A stretch of DNA of 27,417 nucleotides from an uncultured Catenibacterium sp. (lineage in GTDB: Bacteria; Bacillota_I; Bacilli_A; Erysipelotrichales; Coprobacillaceae). The notes below the pieces were generated by a model, which was not told where the DNA came from, did not search any database, and was given only the letters and a program-made list of their open reading frames with translations. Location of the stretch: contig UQGS01000025.1 of NCBI GenBank assembly GCA_900540685.1, positions 1 through 27,417 on the forward strand. Reading direction: 5' to 3'. Below, piece after piece: positions 14,069 through 21,282 of this stretch. Position 1 is the first letter of the stretch. Every line of letters begins with the position of its first letter. A program made the translations under genes and the position numbers.

Positions 14069-14806
14069 ATGGCTAAAATACAGTGTAACGTAATATCTTA
14101 TACATTAACGAGAACAGTTGATATTGATGTGATTCTACCATCAGTTACAATTCCAGAATCAATGGGAATGAATGGTAAAAAACCTCATCACGACTATTCA
14201 AAAAAATATCCAGTATTATATCTTTTACATGGATTTGGTAATAACCATGCTCAGTGGGGTGGTTATACAAGTGTAGAACTCTTTGCAGAAGAAAGACAAA
14301 TAGCTGTTGTTATGATTTCTGGAGAAAACAAGAACTATATTAATCAACCACAGGATGCATTTTATGACTTTATTGAAAATGAATTGCCAGAATTTATAGA
14401 AGGAGTATTCCCAATTTCTCATAGAAAAGAGGATCACTATATTGCTGGTTTATCAATGGGTGGATTTGGTGCTTTATATCATGGTTTATCAAATACTCAT
14501 AAATATAATGCGATTGGTGCTTTCTCTGCAGCAGTAGAAATGGAAGGCAACCCTATTGACTTATATCAAGTATTGGAAGACAGTGATGGTAACATTCCTG
14601 TTTATATGACTTGTGGAGACAAAGATTTTGTATATGAATCTGACGTTAAGTTTGTTGAAGCAATGAAAGAAAAAGGAATGAATGTTGATTGGGTTAGTGT
14701 TAAAGATTATGAGCATGAATGGCGTTTCTGGAATCTTGCAATTGAAAGATTCTTAGATTGGATTCCTAGAACAGACGATTATTCAAATGCGAAAAGAAAA
14801 GTATAA
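14069..14806 (+). CDS. Esterase-D-type alpha/beta-hydrolase (acyl/acetyl esterase)
   Basis: 245 residues of the esterase family (EstA tributyrin esterase / S-formylglutathione hydrolase-like). Oxyanion region YLLHGFGNNHAQW; nucleophile Ser129 in GLSMGG; acid Asp184 or Asp186 in CGDKD; His216 in YEHEWRFW. There is no signal peptide, so it acts in the cytoplasm. Lying between a PTS permease and a 6-phospho-beta-glucosidase, it most likely strips acetyl or other short acyl groups from the imported sugar phosphate so that the glucosidase can act. The substrate is inference. Translation start ATG 14069 with AAGGAGA. The GH1 gene follows 12 bp after its stop. Confidence 0.85.
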   Translation: MAKIQCNVISYTLTRTVDIDVILPSVTIPESMGMNGKKPHHDYSKKYPVLYLLHGFGNNHAQWGGYTSVELFAEERQIAVVMISGENKNYINQPQDAFYDFIENELPEFIEGVFPISHRKEDHYIAGLSMGGFGALYHGLSNTHKYNAIGAFSAAVEMEGNPIDLYQVLEDSDGNIPVYMTCGDKDFVYESDVKFVEAMKEKGMNVDWVSVKDYEHEWRFWNLAIERFLDWIPRTDDYSNAKRKV

Positions 14807-14818
14807 TGGAGGTAAATT

Positions 14819-16285
14819 ATGAGTTTTCCTAAGAATTTCTTGTGGGGTGGCGCAACTGCAGCAAACCAGTATGAAGGTGGATACTTAAGTGGTGGTAAAG
14901 GATTAGCTACTGCTGATGTTATTACAAATGGTGATATGCATAATCCTAGACGTATTGTTATTGAGTTAGAAGATGGAACAAGACAAACTATCAATCGTTT
15001 TCAGGATGTTCCTAAGAATGCAAAAGCAGTCATTGATGATTCTGTTTACTATCCAAGTCATGTAGCAACTGATTTTTATAATCATTACAAAGAAGACATT
15101 GCTTTAATGGGTGAAATGGGATTTAAGACATTTAGAATGTCTATTAACTGGACTCGTATTTTCCCTAATGGAGATGATGAGCAGCCTAATGAAGAAGGAT
15201 TAAAATTCTATGATAATGTTTTTGATGAATGTCTAAAATATGGAATTGAACCGCTTGTTACTATTAATCATTTTGACCTCCCTTTAAATCTAGCAGTTCA
15301 ATATCAAGGATGGTTAGACAGAAGAACAATAGAATTCTTCACTAGATATTGTGAAACAATATTTACAAGATACAAAGATAAGGTTAAATATTGGCTAACA
15401 TTTAATGAAATCAACTTTTTAAGAGATTATTCAACACTCGGTATCTTTGAAGCATCTAAAAATGTACAGAATCAGCAGCAGGCTATTTATCATATTCTTC
15501 TAGCAAGCGCAAAAGCTGTTATTTTAGGACACAAAATTAATCCTAATTTTAAAATTGGTTTAATGATTGCGAATATCCTATTCTATCCTGAAACATGTAA
15601 ACCATTAGATTCTATTAAAGAGATGGAAATGGCAAGAGATTTTAAGGATTTCTATTATGATGTACAATGTCGTGGATATTATCCAAACTATAAATTAAAA
15701 GAATTAGAAAGACAGAATATTGTATTAAAAACAGAAGAAGGAGATCAAGAACTTTTAAAGGAAGGTACTGTAGACTTTATTTCATTTAGTTATTATAACT
15801 CTTCTGTTATTTCTACTAAGGAAGTCAAAGAAGGTTCATCAGGAAATCAAATGGGAGGCGCTAAAAATCCATATTTAGAAGAATCTGAATGGGGATGGCC
15901 AATTGATGCTGAAGGATTAAGACTTGTATTAAATCGTTTATATGATAAGTATCAATTACCACTCATGATTGTAGAAAATGGACTTGGTGCATTAGATACA
16001 ATTGAAGAAGATGGATCTATTAATGATGATTATCGTATCAGTTATTTAAGAAAACATATCGAACAAATCAAGATTGCTATCGAGTATGATGGTGTTGAAA
16101 TTTGGGGATATACACCATGGGGATGCATTGATTTAGTCAGTGCAGGTACAGGTGAAATGAAAAAAAGATATGGTTTTGTTTATGTAGATATGGATGATTT
16201 AGGAAATGGTTCTTTAAAAAGAACAAAGAAAAAATCATTTGATTGGTATAAAAAGGTGATTCAATCAAACGGTGAAGAACTATAA
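14819..16285 (+). CDS. Glycoside hydrolase family 1, 6-phospho-beta-glucosidase
   Basis: 488 residues, full GH1 length. It begins FPKNFLWGGATAANQYEGG. The acid/base Glu197 is in TFNEI and the nucleophile Glu386 in IVENG. Near the C-terminus the SAGTGEMKKRYGFVYVD segment carries the Ser/Lys/Tyr set that binds the 6-phosphate in phospho-glucosidases, rather than the Glu-Trp pair of plain beta-glucosidases. It should split the phosphorylated disaccharide delivered by the PTS into a sugar-6-phosphate and a free sugar. It follows the esterase with its own GGAGG site. There is no terminator between it and the regulator gene 47 bp downstream. Confidence 0.93.
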   Translation: MSFPKNFLWGGATAANQYEGGYLSGGKGLATADVITNGDMHNPRRIVIELEDGTRQTINRFQDVPKNAKAVIDDSVYYPSHVATDFYNHYKEDIALMGEMGFKTFRMSINWTRIFPNGDDEQPNEEGLKFYDNVFDECLKYGIEPLVTINHFDLPLNLAVQYQGWLDRRTIEFFTRYCETIFTRYKDKVKYWLTFNEINFLRDYSTLGIFEASKNVQNQQQAIYHILLASAKAVILGHKINPNFKIGLMIANILFYPETCKPLDSIKEMEMARDFKDFYYDVQCRGYYPNYKLKELERQNIVLKTEEGDQELLKEGTVDFISFSYYNSSVISTKEVKEGSSGNQMGGAKNPYLEESEWGWPIDAEGLRLVLNRLYDKYQLPLMIVENGLGALDTIEEDGSINDDYRISYLRKHIEQIKIAIEYDGVEIWGYTPWGCIDLVSAGTGEMKKRYGFVYVDMDDLGNGSLKRTKKKSFDWYKKVIQSNGEEL

Positions 16286-16308
16286 ATAGTTATTAAGAAA
16301 TGGTTGTG

Positions 16309-16314
16309 GTATAA
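16309..16314 (+). promoter_or_regulatory. -10 box of a promoter for the AraC-type regulator
   Basis: TGGTATAAT gives an extended-type -10 about 19 bp before the regulator's ATG, implying a very short leader. It allows the regulator gene to be expressed apart from the sugar operon. The -35 is poor. Confidence 0.45.
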
Positions 16315-16332
16315 TTCTATTGGGTGAATTAT

Positions 16333-17202
16333 ATGAAGATCGAATATGATGAAGAATATGAAAATATAGATGGTGAAAATCTAAGCTTAAGACGTTTTGA
16401 TAAACATAAATATTGTTTGTTTTTGGGCGATATGGGAGAGAACCAGGAGGTATTTATTGTTGAACCTCATTGGCATGAATGGTTAGAAATTGTTCATATT
16501 ACTGAAGGAGAAATGGTTGTCTATACTCCACATGGAGAAACAGTTGTTCGTAAAGGGAACACTGTTGTTATCGGCATGCAGACGCTGCATAAGATAGTTG
16601 CAGGAACAGGACACTATAACTATCAATGTATACATATTAATGTTGGTTTTATACTTCAACATATGTCTTCCTCTTTATTGAACGATAAAGTCTTTATTAT
16701 TCAAAATGAAGAAGAGTTTCAATCTTATTGTTCAACAATCATACAGCTTATAAATCGTGATGATGTTTACTCACAATTAAGATATAAAGCGAGTATATTA
16801 AATATTCTTGCACTATTTGTTCAAGAAACACAATCTGATTTATCGGATGCAAAAGATGAAATTAACGATATATTTTCAGATATTCTATTCTATGTGAGTA
16901 CACATTATCAAGATAATATATCATTGCAGAAATTATCGCAGGAATTCAATTATACAACACAACACATTTCTTTGCTCTTTAAGAAGAATTTGAATACAAC
17001 TTATTATACTTATTTAACAAAAATAAGATTAGATCGTGCTAAGTTTCTATTGATGACAACACAAAAGAGAAACTTAGATATCGCAATTGAGTGTGGTTTT
17101 TCAAGTGAACATTCGTTAATAAGTCACTTCAAAAAGAGCTTTAATGAGACACCTTCTCAATTTAGAAAAAATCATCAGATAAAAGACGAGACTATTTCTT
17201 AG
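16333..17202 (+). CDS. AraC-family regulator with cupin sensor domain
   Basis: 289 residues from ATG 16333; an in-frame GTG at 16324 adds three residues and the leader is too short to decide firmly. The N-terminal cupin has PHWHEWLEI, with metal- or sugar-binding type His residues, and GNTVVIGMQTLHKI. Two helix-turn-helix motifs fill about residues 185-285 (LSQEFNYTTQHISLLFKKNL and IAIECGFSSEHSLISHFKKSF). It is likely the activator of the surrounding sugar locus, sensing the substrate through the cupin. Its last codons and stop codon form an intrinsic terminator. Confidence 0.88.
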   Translation: MKIEYDEEYENIDGENLSLRRFDKHKYCLFLGDMGENQEVFIVEPHWHEWLEIVHITEGEMVVYTPHGETVVRKGNTVVIGMQTLHKIVAGTGHYNYQCIHINVGFILQHMSSSLLNDKVFIIQNEEEFQSYCSTIIQLINRDDVYSQLRYKASILNILALFVQETQSDLSDAKDEINDIFSDILFYVSTHYQDNISLQKLSQEFNYTTQHISLLFKKNLNTTYYTYLTKIRLDRAKFLLMTTQKRNLDIAIECGFSSEHSLISHFKKSFNETPSQFRKNHQIKDETIS

Positions 17203-17218
17203 GAAATAGTCTCTTTTT
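17188..17218 (+). terminator. Terminator folded over the araC-type stop codon
   Basis: A perfect 11-bp stem (GAGACTATTTC with GAAATAGTCTC) and a 4-nt loop, TTAG, whose last three bases are the stop codon of the regulator; five T's follow. The next gene's ribosome site begins right after the T run, so no separate promoter fits between. Expression of the downstream genes therefore depends on readthrough or on a promoter inside the regulator gene. Confidence 0.85.
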
Positions 17219-17231
17219 AAAGGAGAATAAT

Positions 17232-18119
17232 ATGAAAAGTGTATTGGCTATTGATATTGGTGGAACTTATATTAAATATGGATTGATTCATGAAAACTAT
17301 CAAATCTCTAATAAAGGAAAAGTTAAAACACCAAATACTACAACAGAAGATTTTTTAAATGAATTAAAGAGTTTGTATGACTCTTTTAAAGATGAAATAA
17401 GAGGAATTGCTATTTCTGCACCAGGAAGAATTAGTGAAGAAGGTGTAATGTTAACCGCAGGAATATTGGAATATTTAGCAGGATTTAACTTAGCACATGA
17501 ACTTTCTAAGGTATGTGATGATATTGATGTAACTGTAGAAAATGATGGAAAAGCAGCAGCTTTATGTGAAGCAACAATTGGCAGCGGAAAAGATTATCCT
17601 AATAGTGTCGCACTTATATTTGGTACAGGTATTGGTGGAGGCGTCATTATTAATAAAGAAATATTAAGAGGATGTTATTTGATTGCTGGAGAGTTTTCAC
17701 CATTATTCACTAATTATGAAGCAGGTAATTATGATAGTTTTGCAAAACTTTATTCAACAATTAGTGTTGTAAATAAGGCAAAAGAAATAACTCATGAGGA
17801 TGATTTGAATGGTGAAAGAATGATGGCACTATATCGAGAAAAAAATCATAGTGAATTAAATGATTATCTTGATGCCTGGTTTTTTGCAATCGCAAAGTTT
17901 TGCTATAATATTGATTGTTTGTATAATCCAGATGTTATTTGTATAGGTGGAGGTATAAGTGCTGATCCACTATTTGTAGAAAGAATTAAAGAGAATATTG
18001 ATACAATTTATGAAGAAGCCTTAGTTTTTAGAAAACCAAAGGTTGAAGTATGTATGTATCAAAATGATTCTAATTTATTAGGGGCATACTGTCGCTTTAT
18101 TAAAATGAAAGGGAAATAA
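17232..18119 (+). CDS. ROK-family sugar kinase
   Basis: 295 residues. The N-terminal ATP-phosphate motif is LAIDIGGTYIKYGL; SAPGRISEEG and VENDGKAAALCEA (with the catalytic Asp) follow, then a GTGIGGGVI phosphate loop. There is no N-terminal helix-turn-helix, so it is a kinase rather than a repressor. The zinc-binding CxCGxxGCxE cluster of most ROK kinases is absent; the region after GEFSPL instead holds NYEAGNYDSFAK, as in the beta-glucoside kinase-like branch. It probably phosphorylates the sugar released by GH1 or a related glycoside. AAAGGAG lies directly ahead of ATG 17232, just after a terminator. The deacetylase gene starts 2 bp after its stop. Confidence 0.87.
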   Translation: MKSVLAIDIGGTYIKYGLIHENYQISNKGKVKTPNTTTEDFLNELKSLYDSFKDEIRGIAISAPGRISEEGVMLTAGILEYLAGFNLAHELSKVCDDIDVTVENDGKAAALCEATIGSGKDYPNSVALIFGTGIGGGVIINKEILRGCYLIAGEFSPLFTNYEAGNYDSFAKLYSTISVVNKAKEITHEDDLNGERMMALYREKNHSELNDYLDAWFFAIAKFCYNIDCLYNPDVICIGGGISADPLFVERIKENIDTIYEEALVFRKPKVEVCMYQNDSNLLGAYCRFIKMKGK

Positions 18120-18121
18120 GT

Positions 18122-18859
18122 ATGAAGCTAATAATGAGAGCAGATGATTTGGGCATAAGTGAAGGTGTTAATTGTGGAATTTATAAAGCAATTAAAGATG
18201 GTGTTATTACAAGTGTTGGACTTATGCCTAATATGGAACATGCTTTAGATGGATATGAAATGATTAAAGAGTGTAAAGTATCTGTGGGACAGCATACAAA
18301 TATCTGTTTAGGAAAGCCTTTATGCTCACCTAAAGAGATTCCAAGTCTAGTAGATGAAAATGGTGAATTCTATTCAAGTAAAGTCATTAATAAAAGAAAA
18401 GAAGATACGATTAATATTGAAGAATGTGAAAAGGAAATAGAAGCTCAATTAAATCGCTTTATTGAGATTACTGGATTTAAACCACAGTATTTTGAAGGCC
18501 ATGCTGTATTTTCTTTTAATTATATGAAGGCATTAGAAAATGTTGCAAAAAGACATAATCTATTTTTTGTGAATCCTATGGATCCTCAATGGGTAAGTGA
18601 AAATCGTATTCATGGATTAGGTATGATTCATTTTGATGAAAGAGGATTATATGATCCTAAGAAATATATGGAAGATAACTTAGGAATGTTGAAAGATAAT
18701 GAATGCTGTATTGCAGTATTCCATCCTGGATATTTAGATCAATATATCTTAACACACTCTTCTTATACGCTTATTAGACCAATGGAATGTGATTTTTTGT
18801 GTAGTGATTGGTTAAAGAATTGGATTAAAGAAAATAATATTCAACTAGTAGCTTTATAG
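18122..18859 (+). CDS. ChbG/YdjC-family carbohydrate deacetylase
   Basis: 245 residues. RADDLGISEGVNCGI holds the metal-binding Asp pair of the YdjC fold. GQHTNICLGKPL carries the metal His in place of the usual GxHLxL, and FEGHAVFSF and FHPGYLD supply the later His residues. E. coli ChbG removes an acetyl group from chitobiose-6-phosphate before hydrolysis. Here it follows the ROK kinase by 2 bp and belongs to the same locus as a Lac-family EIIC and a GH1 enzyme, so a phosphorylated N-acetylated or O-acetylated oligosaccharide is a reasonable substrate. Cytoplasmic and apparently complete. Confidence 0.87.
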   Translation: MKLIMRADDLGISEGVNCGIYKAIKDGVITSVGLMPNMEHALDGYEMIKECKVSVGQHTNICLGKPLCSPKEIPSLVDENGEFYSSKVINKRKEDTINIEECEKEIEAQLNRFIEITGFKPQYFEGHAVFSFNYMKALENVAKRHNLFFVNPMDPQWVSENRIHGLGMIHFDERGLYDPKKYMEDNLGMLKDNECCIAVFHPGYLDQYILTHSSYTLIRPMECDFLCSDWLKNWIKENNIQLVAL

Positions 18860-18899
18860 GAATGATCCTGTATTCTTAAATATATTTTAGAGGCCTAAG

Positions 18900-19433
18900 A
18901 TGAGAACGTATGATTTTAGATTTGATACAAAACTTATACAATCTTTTGTTGGATTACAAATGATCTCATATAAATGTGCAGATTCTATGGCAGAAATGGT
19001 AGATATTCAAATTGGTGATAATGCATATTGTTTAACAAATGAATATGAAGAATATGATTACTTTTCATTAGAAAATGAAAATACGGTATATAGATTGTCT
19101 AAGATTAATAGAAATAGTTTTGACAGTATCCAGATGATGGAGAGTGTTAATCAAATCATATCAAAGGTCTTGTTAGTAAATGAGCATATTACATTAGAAA
19201 AAAATGAAAGTCTATCTTATGATATGTGGAATACTAAAGCTATCATATTTGTTTTGGATGATTATGAACTATGTTTTATGAGAAAAGATTGTTGGCTTTC
19301 TGAAAAAATAGAAATATTAAAAGGAAAGGATTTACTTAACCAGATTAGATATGATCAAAGTATTTTGGATGACTTCATTGATATGAAAGATGGTATAGTT
19401 GAAGTAAATAGAGAAATTGTAGCTTTTAGATGA
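18900..19433 (+). CDS. Unknown protein at the end of the sugar locus
   Basis: 177 residues, ATG 18900, 40 bp after the deacetylase. I do not recognise a family. It is acidic, with alternating beta-like segments (AEMVDIQIGDNAYCL, AIIFVLDDYELCFMRKDCWLSEKIEIL), and carries no signal peptide or membrane segment. The style suggests a small alpha/beta cytoplasmic domain. It is convergent with the fic gene beyond the insertion sequence. Its own ribosome site is weak (AGAGG), so it may be translated mostly through coupling with upstream genes. Confidence 0.65.
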   Translation: MRTYDFRFDTKLIQSFVGLQMISYKCADSMAEMVDIQIGDNAYCLTNEYEEYDYFSLENENTVYRLSKINRNSFDSIQMMESVNQIISKVLLVNEHITLEKNESLSYDMWNTKAIIFVLDDYELCFMRKDCWLSEKIEILKGKDLLNQIRYDQSILDDFIDMKDGIVEVNREIVAFR

Positions 19434-19441
19434 ATATGACA

Positions 19442-19453
19442 AAAACGAACCCT
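19442..19453. repeat. Left arm of a split bidirectional terminator
   Basis: AAAACGAACCCT, 9 bp after the stop of the unknown gene. Its exact inverted copy is at 21271-21282, on the far side of the insertion sequence. Removing the insertion would bring the arms together with a loop of about 25 nt, a normal terminator for the two convergent genes. Confidence 0.6.
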
Positions 19454-19468
19454 GCATTTGATATGATG

Positions 19469-19519
19469 ACCTCCCAGTAGACAGTGTAAATAATTAAAAG
19501 CACTGTTTACTGAGGAGGT
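19469..19519 (+). promoter_or_regulatory. Hairpin that buries the orfA ribosome binding site
   Basis: The left inverted repeat (19469-19486, starting ACCTCCCAGTAG) can pair with 19501-19519 (CACTGT...GGAGGT), with one mismatch and a one-base bulge and a 14-nt loop. The pairing covers the GAGGAGG Shine-Dalgarno of orfA. Transcripts entering from outside would include both arms and be poorly translated, a known protective device in several insertion sequences. Confidence 0.6.
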
Positions 19520-19526
19520 TTTTCTT

Positions 19527-20279
19527 ATGGGAAGAAAAAGTAAGTTTTCAAAAGAACAAAAAATTGAAATATGTAAAAGATACTTAGATGGTAGTGAATC
19601 GATTTCTATACTAGCAGAAGAAATAAATGCAGGTAAAACCACAATTAAAAGGTGGATTAAAATCTTTAAAACATATGGTGATTCTGCATTTGATGAGAAG
19701 CCTGCAAATGAATCATATACAAAAGAGTTTAAAAGAAAGGTTGTAGAAGAATATCTTGCTGGTGAAGGTTCACTAATAGATATTGCGCTAAAATACAATA
19801 TTCCTTCAGATAGAACAGTACTTGCATGGGTAAAGTTATATAATGATCATATAGAATTAAAGGATTATATTCCTGGAGGTAAGGAAATCTATATGGCAAA
19901 ATGCAGAAAAGTCACAAAAGAAGAAAGAATAGAGATAGTAAAATATTGCATGGAGCATGATCTTGATTATTCGGGTACATGCAAAGTATTTGATGTGACA
20001 TATCCAAATGTATTTAACTGGGTAAGAAAGTACAAAGAAAAAGGTGAAGACGGCTTGTCAGACAGACGTGGACGCCGTAAAAAGGATGAGGAGCTAGATG
20101 AGCTCGGCCTTCTAAAGAAACAGCTGAGAGAAAAGGAACGTGAGCTTGAGAGAGCTCATCTGGAGATTAGACTGTTAAAAAAAGTGGAGGAGATAGAAAG
20201 GAGAGGATATGCAGAACAAGCAAATTCGAGAATGAATATCAGTCAATCAAGGAAATCAAGGAAGAAGACAAAGAGGTAA
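19527..20279 (+). CDS. IS3-family transposase OrfA
   Basis: 250 residues. Two successive helix-turn-helix units of the IS3/insertion-element type occur (about 8-55: KFSKEQKIEICKRYLDG...TTIKRWIK; and about 125-175: TKEERIEIVKYCMEHD...NVFNWVRKYKEKG), then a leucine-rich coiled coil (LLKKQLREKERELERAHLEIRLLKK). It is longer than the ~100-residue OrfA of simple IS3 members, like the IS150/IS1202-style double-HTH forms. It binds the element ends. The frame passes through an A7G run at 20177-20184 (TTA AAA AAA GTG), where a -1 slip enters the orfB frame. Confidence 0.9.
   Translation: MGRKSKFSKEQKIEICKRYLDGSESISILAEEINAGKTTIKRWIKIFKTYGDSAFDEKPANESYTKEFKRKVVEEYLAGEGSLIDIALKYNIPSDRTVLAWVKLYNDHIELKDYIPGGKEIYMAKCRKVTKEERIEIVKYCMEHDLDYSGTCKVFDVTYPNVFNWVRKYKEKGEDGLSDRRGRRKKDEELDELGLLKKQLREKERELERAHLEIRLLKKVEEIERRGYAEQANSRMNISQSRKSRKKTKR
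20177..20184 (+). other. Programmed -1 frameshift site between orfA and orfB
   Basis: Seven A's then G. In the orfA frame the codons are AAA AAA GTG. Slipping back one base gives AAA AAA AGT and a frame open without stops into orfB (…KFENEYQSIKEIKEEDKEVSLSAMFEI). This is the classic IS3-family slippery site. Confidence 0.75.
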
Positions 20280-20290
20280 GCCTATCAGCT

Positions 20291-21178
20291 ATGTTTGAGA
20301 TATTAGGTGTAAAGAGGGCGAATTATTATAAATGGCTTAAGCATAGCAAAAGCGAAAGAGATCTTGAAAATGAGGAACTGGCTGGCTTTGTAAGGAAGTA
20401 TGATGAGAAGTTCAATCATACGCTTGGCTACAGAATGATGACAGATAGAATAAACAGAGATGAAAACAAGAACTATAATGACAAGCAGGTCTACAAGGTG
20501 ATGAAAATACTTGGCATCAAGTCAATCATAAGACCAAAAAGAAGAAGCTGTACAGTAAGAAAAAACAACAATACAGCCAAGAATAATCTTAAAAGAGACT
20601 TCAATGCATCAAGACCTAATGAAAAATGGGTAACAGATGTCACTGAGTTCAAATATGGAAAGAAGAATGAAAATAAACTATATCTAAGCCTGATACTAGA
20701 TCTTTATGACAGATATCCAGTAGGATATGAAATTAGTGACCATAATGATAATAAACTTGTCTTCAATACATTCAGATCAGCTGTAGAAGCTAATCCAGGA
20801 GCACATCCGTTATTTCATAGTGATGGCGGCTACCAGTATACGAGTCCAGTATTTGTACGTATGCTTAAGGATAATGGCATGGAACAGAGCATGTCCAGAG
20901 TTCACTGCTGCATTGATAATGGACCAATGGAAGGATTCTGGGGAATACTTAAATGTGAGATATATCATTATGGCAAGAAATATGAAACAAGAGAGGAATT
21001 AGAAGAGGCAATAAGAGAATGGATAAGATATTACAGTCATGAAAGATATCAAAGAAGATTTGGTGTGAGAACACCTTATGAAGTAAGAAGTGAAGCATTG
21101 TGCAATGAGAATCCAGTTCAGTATCCAATACCTGAGAACAAGGCGATACAGAAATATAAGGCGGCACATTATGCATAA
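20291..21178 (+). CDS. IS3-family transposase OrfB (DDE integrase core)
   Basis: The span given is the stretch downstream of an in-frame ATG (295 residues); as synthesised it would start by frameshifting at 20177-20184, adding about 36 codons. It has an HTH_21-like region (KYDEKFNHTLGYRMMTDRI) and an rve domain: first Asp in VTDVTEF, second Asp in FHSDGGYQYTS, and Glu in DNGPMEGFWGILK, then the YYSHERYQRRFGVRTPYEVR tail. All three catalytic residues are present, so the element may still be active. Confidence 0.9.
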   Translation: MFEILGVKRANYYKWLKHSKSERDLENEELAGFVRKYDEKFNHTLGYRMMTDRINRDENKNYNDKQVYKVMKILGIKSIIRPKRRSCTVRKNNNTAKNNLKRDFNASRPNEKWVTDVTEFKYGKKNENKLYLSLILDLYDRYPVGYEISDHNDNKLVFNTFRSAVEANPGAHPLFHSDGGYQYTSPVFVRMLKDNGMEQSMSRVHCCIDNGPMEGFWGILKCEIYHYGKKYETREELEEAIREWIRYYSHERYQRRFGVRTPYEVRSEALCNENPVQYPIPENKAIQKYKAAHYA

Positions 21179-21183
21179 AAAAA

Positions 21184-21208
21184 TTGCCTGCCACTACGTG
21201 GCAGGCAA
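21184..21208 (-). terminator. Terminator at the right end of the insertion sequence, read on the minus strand
   Basis: An 11-bp perfect stem (TTGCCTGCCAC with GTGGCAGGCAA, 3-nt loop). On the minus strand it is followed by a run of seven T's, and on the plus strand by GGG. It would block minus-strand transcripts from entering orfB antisense. It may also help end the orfB transcript. Confidence 0.7.
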
Positions 21209-21270
21209 GGGTACATGTTTTTAATTATTTCACCTGTCTACTTGACAGGGGCGGTTCAATTTTTTTGAAA

Positions 21271-21282
21271 AGGGTTCGTTTT
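21271..21282. repeat. Right arm of the split bidirectional terminator
   Basis: AGGGTTCGTTTT, the exact inverted copy of 19442-19453, overlapping the last codon region of the fic gene. Together with the left arm it flanks the insertion sequence. Confidence 0.6.

Larger units (their letters stand above)
19467..21258 (+). mobile_element. IS3-family insertion sequence
   Basis: About 1.79 kb, bounded by imperfect inverted repeats starting TGA and ending TCA. Left TGACCTCCC-AGTAGACAG and reversed right TGAACCGCC...AGTAGACAG both continue with TG-AAATAATTAAAA. It holds orfA and orfB with a shift-prone A7G site between them, the standard IS3 layout in which a -1 frameshift makes the OrfAB transposase. 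No clear target duplication is visible next to these ends. The exact outermost base is inferred from the TG...CA rule. Confidence 0.85.
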
